Under the pieces are notes generated by a model. That model saw only the letters and a list, made by a program, of their open reading frames with translations, did not search any database and was not told the origin of the DNA. Of a stretch of 47,587 nucleotides of DNA, positions 1 through 8,624 are shown in pieces. The position numbers and the translations under genes are program-made. Position 1 is the first letter of the stretch, and every line of letters begins with the position of its first letter. This stretch comes from JANXSF01 sp043755435 (GTDB taxonomy: Bacteria; Acidobacteriota; Terriglobia; Bryobacterales; Bryobacteraceae), in contig JAYUSZ010000428.1 of the NCBI GenBank assembly GCA_043755435.1, forward strand, positions 1 through 47,587, written 5' to 3'.

Positions 1-1319
1 CCGCATCTGCTAACAGGCCCAGCCCTGTGATTGTTTCGCCACGAGCCAATGCCAGCCGCGCTTTCAGTTCGGTTTCCTGTATTTTGAATACCTGTTCCAT
101 GTCCTTGTTCTTATCCAACTCTTTCTTTAGAGCAGCGTGAGCTTTTATGCTTTTCTCGAACTTGTCTAAATCACCCTTACCAAAATATGCTCGAGCCTCA
201 AAGTACGACTTATTCACTTTGTCCGAATAGATATCACGCCAGGGAATGGTTTTTGGATTAAGCAATTCATCCCACCGTTCAAACTTCAACAGGCCGCGCG
301 CCATAGCAGAGATTCCGAAGGTGTGGCTGCTGTAGGGTCCATCATTACCCTTTGGATCAAGCGGTACATCTATCAATTGCCGGGCACCTGCTAAAGCAGC
401 GTCGGACATGCCCAACTGTTCTTGAATGTAGGAAAGATAGTTTCGGTTATGTGCGAAGTTCCAGTTGTTGAAGGGGAATGTAAGGCTATCCTTCATGTAC
501 TTTTTCTCCGCACGAGTGGCTGCATCCATGGCAATTGCCGCTTCATTCCACATTCCTACAATGCTGAAAATGTGGCCGGGCATATGCAGCGCATGACCAA
601 TGCCAGGTACAATTTCGCCATAGCGAGCCGCACTCACCAAAGCCTGTTCCGGCTCGTGGTAGTCCCAATTATGAATGCGATAGTGATGGGCTCCGGGATG
701 GTTTGGCTGCTTGGCCAGAACTTCGCGGATCATCAGTTCAGCACCGTACCGGCTGTTACCCATACTGGCCAGCGCTAACAACGAACGCGCTTCCATATCA
801 TCCGGATACTTGATACAAAGTGTCTCCAGCTTCTTGCGGTAACTACTTCCGCCAGTCTCGCTTTCCGGCTTGTCTTGAAAGGGATCGGGGAGTTCTGTTG
901 CGGAGGCTTCAATGTAGAGACGCTCACGTTCAGTTACCTTGTCTTTGCGTTTGATCGCTTCGCGAAGAAAGTCTGCACCACGTCCGGGATCCTCACTGGC
1001 ACGGGCAAGCCCCCAATAAGCCATGGCATTCTCTGGCTCCAGTTTCAAGCACCAACGGAATGCACGCTCTGCTTCGTAATACCAAAATGAATGAAGCAGC
1101 GCGTTGCCTTGATTGAACCAACGTTGCACTTCTGGATTTTTCGTTGTAATTGGAAAGTGTGCTTCCCCGATTCCTGCAATCGGCCATGGCTTCTGACGTG
1201 GTCCAACATCGTAAGCATCGCCCTGGTGCGAATGGCCTTGCTTATAGATATCGGGCGGTTGTGCTATTAGCAATGCCGAAAAGGCGATTGCGCAGGTTAT
1301 GAAGGAACTTGATGACATA
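1..1319 (-). CDS. Secreted tetratricopeptide-repeat protein (C-terminus beyond window)
   Basis: An open minus-strand frame begins at ATG 1319 and is still open at base 1, so about 440 residues are visible. The N-terminus (MSSSSFITCAIAFSALLIAQ) looks like a signal peptide ending near residue 20. The mature part has helical TPR-type repeats, for example 'FWYYEAERAFRWCLKLEPEN' followed by 'AMAYWGLARA', and later 'ALHMPGHIFSIVGMWNEAAI'. The HALHMPGHIF-type motif followed by a W-(N/D)-E-A helix is recurrent in a family of exported bacterial TPR proteins of unknown biochemical role. No catalytic motif is visible, and a protein-interaction role is inferred only from the TPRs. No strong ribosome-binding site precedes the ATG. 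It is divergent from the secreted-protein/sigma module that starts at 1967. Smaller ORFs on the plus strand here are shadows. Confidence 0.85.
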
Positions 1320-1342
1320 GGATTTCTATATCTTATTATCCG

Positions 1343-1649
1343 GTACCGCCGGCCGCGCACACTTCTGCCTGGGTTGCAGCCACCACAACTGCAATTGATG
1401 GGAATCACCACTTCACGCCTTCCAGTCTCCCAACGAGAAGAAGTGCCCAGGGTTGTTCATGTTTTGCGACCGGCGATCCGAACGATTACGCAAAAGCTCT
1501 GCGTGCCGCCGGCGGGCATTGCTACCCGCCTACGGACTTTGTTTTGGGAAGCACGCTGCGCAGCGGTTTTGTCTTCCTGATGAAAGTGTAAGTGAGCGGG
1601 CAAGTGCGGCGGACGATGGAATTTTGCAGGTTGTTGATTCTGTGTGGAA
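1343..1649. repeat. Long divergent direct repeat R1, left copy
   Basis: This ~300-bp stretch is clearly homologous to 8107-8392 in the same orientation. Long blocks match, for example 'gatccgaacgattacgca', 'tttgttttgggaagcacg' and 'ttgcaggttgttgattctgt', separated by small indels and substitutions. The left copy has about 20 extra bases relative to the right one. Both strands contain short open frames, but none is kept intact between the copies, so I do not call a gene. It starts 24 bases upstream of the TPR gene start and may include that gene's promoter. Its nature (decayed gene, intergenic repeat family or structured RNA) is not resolved. Confidence 0.8.
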
Positions 1650-1966
1650 AATAATGGACTAGGCGGCGGTGATTCTCGTTTGAGCAGACGGACAAAATGG
1701 AATGGCCTGATTTGCTTTGTTTCAACGGGTATGGAAGCGGAGTTGTGGAAAACGCAGATTGGGGTCGAGAGTTTATTCAGCACTCCGGACTTGAAGAAAT
1801 TGTATTTGTGGGGCAGATCAAACAAAGTAACTGGCAAAGTCTAATGTAGCCCCCGAACTTGAAGGAACCAGATAAACTTATTTTTCCTTGATACAAATGT
1901 GCAGCCTCGAACACTTCTTGGCATGATGCGGCGCAACTGCAACCGCAAAAAATCGAGGAGAGAAAA
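1650..1966. other. Intergenic region without recognisable gene
   Basis: These 317 bases separate repeat R1 from the first secreted-protein gene. Short ORFs on both strands (up to about 126 codons on the minus strand, running into R1) have no recognisable motif and no good ribosome-binding site. The region probably carries the promoter for the gene at 1967, but I could not single out convincing -35/-10 boxes. Confidence 0.5.
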
Positions 1967-2638
1967 ATGAAAAAGTTTCTTTATGCCGCACTTGCAACCG
2001 CACTGTGCGTAACTACAAACGCACAACCCGTTATCCGGAATATTGTGCCGACAACGGGAACTGCTGGATTTGGCCAGTTGATTACCATTCAAGGTTTTGG
2101 ACTCAATGCAGCCAACAATCCTGTTGTGAACTTCCAACCACAAGCAGGTGGAGCAACCTTGCATTGTTCCTTCAATATGCCGGTGCCAAACAGCGACAAC
2201 GAACTTTACTTTCGGCTTGCCGTCACCGGAGCTAACTCATGCGTTTTACCCGCCGGTGGATACCTGCTAACCATCACCACCAATCAAGGCACAAGTTCCC
2301 CCTTCTTTTACAGCGTAACCAGCAGCGTGGGAACACCTTTGGTGACGGCCGCATTTTCATCGTTGACTGCAGCTCCTATTACTAGTTTCCGTGTTGGCGA
2401 TTCTATAATTATCACCGGCTTTGGAATTGACACTATGCTTGCAAAAGTGGTTTTCAGGCAAGGCGCAACGCGCGTTGCTGTGAACGCCACCGGGGTAGCT
2501 GGTTTCGCCGTAGGGGCTAGGGTAACCGTCCCGGCGGGCTTACTGCCTGGAACGGTGCTGGTTCAATTGGAAACGACCGTTGGCGGTGTCAGCAATTTGA
2601 AACCATCCAATTCACTGAAATTGACAGTCAATCCATAA
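1967..2638 (+). CDS. Secreted IPT/TIG-like protein, paralogue A
   Basis: A 223-aa protein with a typical signal peptide (MKKFLYAALATALCVTTNAQ) and then two immunoglobulin-like IPT/TIG repeats of about 95 residues. The first starts at 'PVIRNIVPTTGTAGFGQ' with the family hallmark 'I.I.GFGL' near residues 44-51. The second starts near residue 125 with 'GDSIIITGFGI' and ends in a 'PSNSLKLTVNP' strand. IPT/TIG domains are beta-sandwich adhesion or cell-surface modules with no catalytic residues. The ATG is preceded by a strong Shine-Dalgarno (gaggagag, about 5 nt before the start). It is followed after 48 nt by a same-length paralogue, so this is a tandem duplication and probably one operon. An envelope or extracellular location is inferred from the signal peptide. 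The specific ligand is unknown. Confidence 0.85.
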   Translation: MKKFLYAALATALCVTTNAQPVIRNIVPTTGTAGFGQLITIQGFGLNAANNPVVNFQPQAGGATLHCSFNMPVPNSDNELYFRLAVTGANSCVLPAGGYLLTITTNQGTSSPFFYSVTSSVGTPLVTAAFSSLTAAPITSFRVGDSIIITGFGIDTMLAKVVFRQGATRVAVNATGVAGFAVGARVTVPAGLLPGTVLVQLETTVGGVSNLKPSNSLKLTVNP

Positions 2639-2686
2639 CCACAAGTAACTATTCATCCCAACCAAGAAACTATCAGGAGATCCAAT

Positions 2687-3358
2687 ATGAAAATCTTTAC
2701 TCTACTTACGCTTTCGCTTTCCGCTGTAGCAATTGCACAGCCCGTCATCAACAATATTGTGCCAACCAGTGCCGCTGCTGGTCCTGGTCAAACGATCACA
2801 ATGCAGGGCTTCGGCCTGGCGCCAGCAAACAACCCGGTTCTGACTTTTCAGCCCCTATCCGGAGGTGCTGCGCCGACATGTTTTACAAGTTCTTCCTTCA
2901 CCGACAACGAATTATATTTCAATCTTAATGTTTCAACTCCGACGGTCCCCTGTCTCGTACCATCCGGTAGTTACTTCGTGACAGTAACCACTGCTCAAGG
3001 AACGAGTGCTCCATTCCCCTTCACGGTTACGGACACAGTTGGTGTCCCACTTGTAAAGACCATATTGCGGAACGTTGGCGGATTTCCGCAAGTGGTCACA
3101 CAGGCTCGGGGTGCTGATCAAATTATTGTCTACGGAGACGGCATCAGTGGAGTTGGGGCTAAAGTGGTTTTTAGCCAGGGTGCAAGACGGATCGTTGTAG
3201 CTGCACTGGGGGCCTATAGTGCAACGCTAGGACCAGCTGCGATTGTCAGTGTTCCACTTGGCTTCAACCCCGGCACGGTGTTGGTTGGATTGGAGGCCCA
3301 CATTGGGACGAATCATAATATCCCGTCCAACAGTTTGAAGATCCAGATCATCCCATAG
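2687..3358 (+). CDS. Secreted IPT/TIG-like protein, paralogue B
   Basis: Also 223 aa, collinear with the preceding gene: signal peptide MKIFTLLTLSLSAVAIAQ, then 'PVINNIVPTSAAAGPGQ', 'ITMQGFGLAPANNPVLTFQP', and a second IPT-like repeat with 'ADQIIVYGDGISG' and 'PGTVLVGLEAHIG'. The two proteins share the same domain boundaries and C-terminal 'PSNSLK' strand but differ substantially in residues, so the duplication is not recent. A good ribosome-binding site (aggag, 7 nt spacing) precedes the ATG. No catalytic motif is present. The protein is probably exported and part of a surface or extracellular structure. A hairpin at 3413-3451 may end the transcript before the sigma-factor gene. Confidence 0.85.
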   Translation: MKIFTLLTLSLSAVAIAQPVINNIVPTSAAAGPGQTITMQGFGLAPANNPVLTFQPLSGGAAPTCFTSSSFTDNELYFNLNVSTPTVPCLVPSGSYFVTVTTAQGTSAPFPFTVTDTVGVPLVKTILRNVGGFPQVVTQARGADQIIVYGDGISGVGAKVVFSQGARRIVVAALGAYSATLGPAAIVSVPLGFNPGTVLVGLEAHIGTNHNIPSNSLKIQIIP

Positions 3359-3412
3359 TTCCGCTTCTTCTTATGATTTGGGGGTTAAGAAATTGCGCCC
3401 CAAAACGTAATG

Positions 3413-3451
3413 GCTCGGCGGCGGTGAAAGACGCCCCAGACGTCGCCGAGC
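3413..3451 (+). terminator. Possible hairpin terminator after the IPT gene pair
   Basis: An 11-bp inverted repeat with one mismatch (gctcggcggcg at 3413-3423 against cgtcgccgagc at 3441-3451) encloses a 17-nt loop. It lies 55 bases after the stop of paralogue B. No T-run follows, so it could be a factor-dependent terminator or only a structured spacer. The rest of 3359-3618 holds no recognisable gene. Confidence 0.4.
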
Positions 3452-3618
3452 TCCTAAGTATTCGCCCACAAAACGGACCCAGACCGACGGCGAATTCCTG
3501 CATGCAATGAGGCCGCCCGGCATTTGCCGGCTAACTATTCACTTAAACAATCGTTGCTTACCCTTACTAGTGTAGAATCGCCAGATGGGGGAAGAGGCTG
3601 ACTGATAACGAACAACTT

Positions 3619-4131
3619 GTGGCGGGGATTGGAAGTGGCGATCCCACAGCGTCGACTCGCCTCCATGCAGTCTTCTCTGAACGTGTTTTCTTCATCGCCC
3701 TCCGTGAGTTGCGTTCCCGTGAAGACGCCGAGGATGTTCGCAATGAGACTTTGATGCGTGTGATGGTATCTATTCGCGCCGGGCGATTGGCATCCTCTGA
3801 AGCACTTCCTGCTTACGTTCTGAATACGGCCCACAATGTGATTCGAGAAGTGATCCGGAAAAACCAGCGGTCTGAATCCGTAGAGGAAAGGGATTTTCCA
3901 GCACCGTCAGTCGCGGTGCCCGATCATGGTGTTCAAAAAGCGATCCAGAAGGTGATCGCGGAACTAAAGCCACGCGAGAGAGATTTCCTACGCCTCTATT
4001 ATTTTGAAGAACTCCCCAAAGAACAGATTTCAGAAAAACTGGGAATTCACGAGGATCGCGTAAGATTGATCAAATCCCGAGCTCTGAAGAGTTTCCGCGA
4101 AGTTTATCAGCGCCTTAAGATAGGAGTTTAA
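3619..4131 (+). CDS. ECF-type RNA polymerase sigma factor
   Basis: Encodes about 170 aa with a sigma region 2 (residues ~17-80: 'ALRELRSREDAEDVRNETLM' followed by the R-rich 'NVIREVIRKNQR') and a C-terminal region 4 helix-turn-helix (residues ~114-168: 'LKPRERDFLRLYYFEELPKE', then 'ISEKLGIHEDRVRLIKSRAL'). There is no region 1 or 3, which is the ECF layout. It would direct RNA polymerase to an alternative promoter set, controlled by the anti-sigma factor 59 nt downstream. The start is uncertain: GTG 3619 is used here, but the frame stays open upstream to about 3570 and reads LTDNEQL, a typical ECF N-terminus, just before the GTG. The only nearby ATG (3584, behind no good RBS) is in another frame and stops at once. 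The true start may be a non-ATG codon upstream. Confidence 0.85.
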   Translation: MAGIGSGDPTASTRLHAVFSERVFFIALRELRSREDAEDVRNETLMRVMVSIRAGRLASSEALPAYVLNTAHNVIREVIRKNQRSESVEERDFPAPSVAVPDHGVQKAIQKVIAELKPRERDFLRLYYFEELPKEQISEKLGIHEDRVRLIKSRALKSFREVYQRLKIGV

Positions 4132-4190
4132 ATAGTGATACAAATCTTTGGGACGAAACACTTCTTAACGCCGGACCTGAATCCACTGGC

Positions 4191-4949
4191 ATGACACATA
4201 ACGAAATCGAACAGCGCGACATTATCGACGAATACGTTCGGAACCATTTGCAACAGGACGTTCGGCAGTTGTTTGAGGAACATTATTTCGGTTGCGACCA
4301 GTGCTTCGAGAAAGTACAGATGGCCCAGAAGTTTGCTGAAGGCGTTTCGTATGCTGCACGAACGGGCTTACTGCCTCAGGTAATGGAACAACCGGCGCGG
4401 TCGTTTTTTGACAACTGGCTGAAACCTGCATTCGCGTTCAGCGCGGCTGCGGCGGCGCTTTTGGCTATGGCGACAGGTTGGTACGCCCTGGTGGAAATCC
4501 CAAGGCTCAAAATGGAAGTTCAATCCGCCAGCAGTAAATTAAAGGGAGCGGAAGAGAAGGCTGCTGCTTACGAGGCGCAGCTTTCGGAAAATCAATTGGC
4601 GTTGAACCGTCCCCCGGAGGCTATGCCCAACTTGCCGTTGGTGATGCTGGAAGCCAGCCGTTCAGAGACTGCCAATCAAGTAGTAATCCCAGCGAAAGCC
4701 AGCCATGCTGCTATTTGGATTGAACTTCCGCCTGGTGCTGGATTCGCAAGTTACAGCTTGGCGATTGGTACAACAAGCGGAATTATTATTGAGAATCTGA
4801 GGGGTTTGAGGAAGAATGCCTACGGCGCGCTGGCAGTGGCCATCCCTGCAGCGAAACTGGTTCCAGGAACCTATAAAGCTGTCCTTTCTGGAGACTCTGG
4901 AGCACAACATCCATTGGTTGGCGAGTATCGGATGGTTGTTAAGAGATAA
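4191..4949 (+). CDS. Zinc-finger membrane anti-sigma factor
   Basis: 252 aa. The N-terminal cytoplasmic part carries an H-x3-C-x2-C pattern (H31, C35, C38 in 'HYFGCDQC'), the zinc-binding signature of ECF anti-sigma domains. A single membrane helix follows at residues ~79-100 (alanine-rich 'FAFSAAAAALLAMATGWYAL'), then a short coiled coil (~101-136) and a beta-rich extracytoplasmic domain to the end. This matches a membrane-anchored anti-sigma factor that holds the neighbouring sigma factor and senses an envelope signal. The start ATG is the only start codon after an in-frame stop overlapping the end of the sigma gene, although it lacks an obvious Shine-Dalgarno. The stop lies 9 nt before the next ATG, so it is co-transcribed with the CHAT gene. 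Confidence 0.85.
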   Translation: MTHNEIEQRDIIDEYVRNHLQQDVRQLFEEHYFGCDQCFEKVQMAQKFAEGVSYAARTGLLPQVMEQPARSFFDNWLKPAFAFSAAAAALLAMATGWYALVEIPRLKMEVQSASSKLKGAEEKAAAYEAQLSENQLALNRPPEAMPNLPLVMLEASRSETANQVVIPAKASHAAIWIELPPGAGFASYSLAIGTTSGIIIENLRGLRKNAYGALAVAIPAAKLVPGTYKAVLSGDSGAQHPLVGEYRMVVKR

Positions 4950-4958
4950 GGACACCGA

Positions 4959-7900
4959 ATGTTAAGAACGTTGAGTATCCTCGTCTGCCTTGTTTTGCAA
5001 TTCGGATTTTCTCAATCCAATTCGTTGCCGACAGTTTTCCCGGTTGAAAGAACCCTAGCCGCCAATGAGGATCATACCTACCGGTTGCAGGCCAAGGCTG
5101 GAGAGTTCATCCATGTTCGGGTGGAGCAGCTTGGCAGCGATGTCACCCTTCGGCTTAGTGGCGCAAATGGCAATTCAATCGCTGAGATAAACCGGCTGCG
5201 CGGCCCTGGCACTGAGGACATTCCTTGGATCCTGGCAGAGGCCGCCGAACTGGTAGTGAACATAAAAGCAGTTTCGCCCGGTGGGTATAAACTCGCGATT
5301 GACCGGCGCATCCCAACGGGACAGGACATCAGCCGCGTCGAGGCATTCAAAGGAACTTGGATCGACGCGATGGCGATTCTGAAGGAAGGGGAAAGCGCGG
5401 CGGTACGCCAGCGAGCTGTGAAAAAACTGGAAGAGGCAATCCCGTTGTGGCGTAAGGCGAGTGATACGGAGTGGGAAGGAGAGGCCTTGCATAATCTGGC
5501 CGTGTGTTACGCCCTGACGAGCCGCTGGAAGGATGCAAAGAAAACAGTGCTGCTAGCCTTGCCGCTTCGCCGCGCGTCAAAAGATCTTCACGGCATAGCG
5601 ACAACTCTAAATGTTTTGGCCGGAGTGCATGGGGAACTCGGCGAGTATGCTGAACAGGAATCGCCGCTGAAAGAAGCGCTGCGAATCAGAGAACAGATAG
5701 GCGATCAGATAGGAGTGGGGAATACTTTGAACAGCATTGGCCGGGTGCATACACGACTGGGCAATGCTGCGAAGGCGGAGGAAATCTACTCTCGAGCATT
5801 AGCCATACAACATGAAACGGGGGATAAGCGTGGCGAGGGGACAACATTAACCAACATCGCGCTAATCTATCGCAATGGTGGCGATTTCAAGAACGCGCTG
5901 CAGCGATTCCTTGAGGCCCGCACCATCTTTCAATCTATCGGCGATGCCGGAAAAGAAGCTGATTCGTTAAACGCACTTGGACAACTCTATTCACAACTGG
6001 GTGATCGCGAACGTGCTGCAGAATATTTGCGGCTAGCAGCGACTGAATACGATAGGCAGGGCGATCTCTTGGGCCTGGCCAGCACACAACACTATTTGGG
6101 ATTCCTGCGATCTGAAGCAGAGGACAGCGAAGGTTCCTTGCCATTTTTTGAGCGTGCTTTGGAACTGAGAACCAAGGCTGGCAGTCAAATGGGACAAGCC
6201 GCCGCACTCGCAGGCATATGTACGCCGTTGGTGAAGTTGGGAAAACTGGAACGTGCTACTCAAGTTGGCGCACAAGCGCTGGAGATTTCCCGGCGCATCA
6301 AGAGCCGAGATATTGAAGGAGCTTCGCTTTTTTGCCTGGGCAAGCTGGAAATGAAAAGGTCTAACCCATCGCTTGCTAACCAGTATTTTGAGGAAGCTAC
6401 GGTTATTTACCGGTCATTGAAAAACAATGATAGTTTGAGCACGGTCCTGACCGTTGCGGCACAGGCAAGCGAGGCACTTGGGAAGCTGGATGAGGCAACG
6501 GTGAGGATTGAAGAGGCAATTACAATCGCCGAAATGACTCGCCGAACTGTGGGCAACCCGACCTTAAGAGCTTCCTACCGGAGTACGCGTGCGAGCCGCC
6601 TAGAAATGCAAACGGATCTGCTGATGAGACAGAAGTTCGATAGCAAGGCACTTGAGGCGGTGGAGGCAAGCAGGGCGCGCAGTCTGGCGGAAATGTTATC
6701 CGACAACCGGTCGGGTGGAGAACTAACGGAGCCGCAAAAAAAGCAGGAAGAGGCATTAACCCGCAGCCTTTCTACGATTCAACGGGAACTCTTTCAGGAT
6801 ATGCTGGCACCCGCCCGAAAGACTGAGTTGAAGCGCCAATTAGCGAAAGTGGTTCGAGAGAAGGACCTGTTTGAATTTGAGCTTCAGCAATCCACCGAAT
6901 TTCCAGAAACGCTGGATGCTGCAGCGATTCGCGAATCTATCACAACGGCAGGTAACGTGTTGATTGAATATTCGTTGGGTGAAAAGCAATCCTATGTTTG
7001 GGTGGTGCAATCAAGCGGCGTTGCCAGTTTCGTGCTTCCTGGCCGAAAGATGATCGAAGCTGCAGTGCAGTCCTATCGAAAGGAATTGGCGTTTCGTGCA
7101 ACGGTATTAACGGCGACTTCGGCGATGGTTCGGCTGGACGCACAGAGCCGCAACCTTTATAAAATTCTGATTGCACCGTTTGCGAGCAATCTTGCGGAGG
7201 CAAATTCAATCATCATTGTCCCGGACGGGGTGCTAGCCTATTTGCCGTTTGAAACGCTTCTGGGGCCGGCACGAATGATTGAGCAGTTTTCAATTCAATA
7301 TGCGCCGTCGGCCTCAACTTTGGCGCAGTTGCGAACTCGCGGCATCCATCGCCCGATGCCAGAGAAAGCGCTACTTGCTTTCGGCGACCCGGTCTACCAA
7401 TCGGCAGCGAAACCATCTGCCGCTGCACGCGAGCTAACCGAACGCGGCTTCGATTTCGTTCCGCTTCCAAACACAAGAAGTGAAGTGAAGGCGATCCAAT
7501 CGCTGTTCAAGCCAGACCAAAGCCAGATATTCCTCGGTGGGCAAGCAAACGAAGCTGCGCTGAAAAGCAGCAGGAACACACAGTACCGTTACTTTCACTT
7601 TGCCACGCACGGATACTTCGACGAGGAACAGAACTGGCGTTCGGGCATTGTGCTTTCCCTGAACTCTGCCTCAACCGAAGATGGCGTATTGCAGGCGCAA
7701 GAAATCATGAAGCTAAAGCTTAGCGCCGACATGGTGACCCTTTCGGCATGCCAATCCGGACTGGGCACAGTGGTTGCGGGAGAAGGCGTGATGGGCCTTT
7801 CGCGAGCCTTTCTTTATGCGGGTGCACAGAGCCTGGTGGTTAGTTTATGGAATGTGAACGACGCGGCTACAGCAGAATTGATGAAGACGTTTTATGGCAA

Positions 7901-8078
7901 TCTGAATCGCGGCATACATCGTGCAGAAGCTTTGCGCCAAGCGAAACTAAAACTGATGCGAAGTGGTAGTGCTGCCTGGCGGCATCCGTACTACTGGGCA
8001 CCTTTTGTGTTCATCGGCGATAGCGGTCAGCAGTCGGCCGCAAAACTAGAGCATTCCTTACGGCCCTCTAAGCCATGA
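4959..8078 (+). CDS. Exported TPR-CHAT (caspase-fold) protein
   Basis: 1039 aa. A signal peptide (residues 1-18, LVCLVLQFGFSQS) is followed by a beta-rich PPC-like domain (~25-112, with 'SDVTLRLSGANGNSI' and 'ELVVNIKAVSPGGYKLAI'). A long tetratricopeptide array spans ~165-560, with repeats such as 'LNSIGRVHTRLGNAAKAEEI' and 'LNALGQLYSQLGDRERAAEY'. The CHAT domain (~730-1022) is a clan CD caspase-like fold. The catalytic dyad looks intact: His884 in 'YFHFATHGYF' and Cys931 in 'TLSACQSGLG', and the C-terminal 'VVSLWNVNDAATAELMKTFY' block is present. CHAT proteins are proteases or protease-derived scaffolds, often activated by a TPR sensor. Here the signal peptide places it outside the cytoplasm (inference). 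It is third in the sigma/anti-sigma operon, with Shine-Dalgarno aagga. Substrate unknown. Confidence 0.9.
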   Translation: MLRTLSILVCLVLQFGFSQSNSLPTVFPVERTLAANEDHTYRLQAKAGEFIHVRVEQLGSDVTLRLSGANGNSIAEINRLRGPGTEDIPWILAEAAELVVNIKAVSPGGYKLAIDRRIPTGQDISRVEAFKGTWIDAMAILKEGESAAVRQRAVKKLEEAIPLWRKASDTEWEGEALHNLAVCYALTSRWKDAKKTVLLALPLRRASKDLHGIATTLNVLAGVHGELGEYAEQESPLKEALRIREQIGDQIGVGNTLNSIGRVHTRLGNAAKAEEIYSRALAIQHETGDKRGEGTTLTNIALIYRNGGDFKNALQRFLEARTIFQSIGDAGKEADSLNALGQLYSQLGDRERAAEYLRLAATEYDRQGDLLGLASTQHYLGFLRSEAEDSEGSLPFFERALELRTKAGSQMGQAAALAGICTPLVKLGKLERATQVGAQALEISRRIKSRDIEGASLFCLGKLEMKRSNPSLANQYFEEATVIYRSLKNNDSLSTVLTVAAQASEALGKLDEATVRIEEAITIAEMTRRTVGNPTLRASYRSTRASRLEMQTDLLMRQKFDSKALEAVEASRARSLAEMLSDNRSGGELTEPQKKQEEALTRSLSTIQRELFQDMLAPARKTELKRQLAKVVREKDLFEFELQQSTEFPETLDAAAIRESITTAGNVLIEYSLGEKQSYVWVVQSSGVASFVLPGRKMIEAAVQSYRKELAFRATVLTATSAMVRLDAQSRNLYKILIAPFASNLAEANSIIIVPDGVLAYLPFETLLGPARMIEQFSIQYAPSASTLAQLRTRGIHRPMPEKALLAFGDPVYQSAAKPSAAARELTERGFDFVPLPNTRSEVKAIQSLFKPDQSQIFLGGQANEAALKSSRNTQYRYFHFATHGYFDEEQNWRSGIVLSLNSASTEDGVLQAQEIMKLKLSADMVTLSACQSGLGTVVAGEGVMGLSRAFLYAGAQSLVVSLWNVNDAATAELMKTFYGNLNRGIHRAEALRQAKLKLMRSGSAAWRHPYYWAPFVFIGDSGQQSAAKLEHSLRPSKP

Positions 8079-8106
8079 TATTGGTAGTAAACTTTCTGGC
8101 ATAGTC

Positions 8107-8392
8107 GTACGCCGGTCGCGCACACTTCTCCGGCTGCAGCCACCACAACTGCAATCGATGGAAATCACCACCTCACTTCTACCAGTTCCCCAACCGGAAG
8201 AAGTGCCCAGGGCTATTCATTTTTTGCGACCGGAGATCCGAACGATTACGCAAAGCTCTGCGTGCCGCCAGTGGTCGGACTTTGTTTTGGGAAGCACGCT
8301 GCGGAGCGGTTTTGTCTTCCTATAGAAAGTGTAAGTGAGCGGGCAAGGGCGGCAGAGGATGGAGTTTTGCAGGTTGTTGATTCTGTGTGGAA
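8107..8392. repeat. Long divergent direct repeat R1, right copy
   Basis: Same-orientation homologue of 1343-1649, beginning 28 bases after the CHAT stop codon. Together the two copies bracket the IPT/sigma/anti-sigma/CHAT module (about 6.5 kb between copies). The segment right after it (8393-8449) is unrelated to the left flank. Short open frames on both strands are not conserved end to end between copies. Confidence 0.8.
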
Positions 8393-8449
8393 TAGAGTTG
8401 GGGAAGTGAACGTGATCGGCAATGTCGTAGGAGTGATAGAACGACCGGC

Positions 8450-8624
8450 CTAAATAGAAAACGTTAAAGACTGGGTATTTTCGATAAATGGAACGAATCT
8501 TTCCACCCCCTCGTATCATCCAATGGACCGGCTGAGAGAGAAATTCCGAAGCCGGTAGTCCTCCTTGGAGGGCTTTATGTTTTACACAATACTGCTTATT
8601 GCCGTGACGGTTTCGCTGGCAGCG
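8450..8624 (+). repeat. Duplicated leader plus 5' end of the flotillin-like gene
   Basis: This 175-bp block aligns without a single gap to 23141-23315 (constant offset of 14,691 bases), with scattered substitutions. It includes the untranslated leader with its three hairpins, the ggagg ribosome-binding site, the ATG (8577) and 16 codons. The homology ends abruptly after the 16th codon. Confidence 0.9.

Noticed and set aside
422..1090. Two plus-strand ORFs of 118 and 71 codons
   Set aside because: They are shadows of the minus-strand TPR gene that runs off the left edge and has clear protein-family signatures.
1453..1837. ORFs on both strands within and beside repeat R1
   Set aside because: None is preserved as a whole frame in the second repeat copy and none has a ribosome-binding site.
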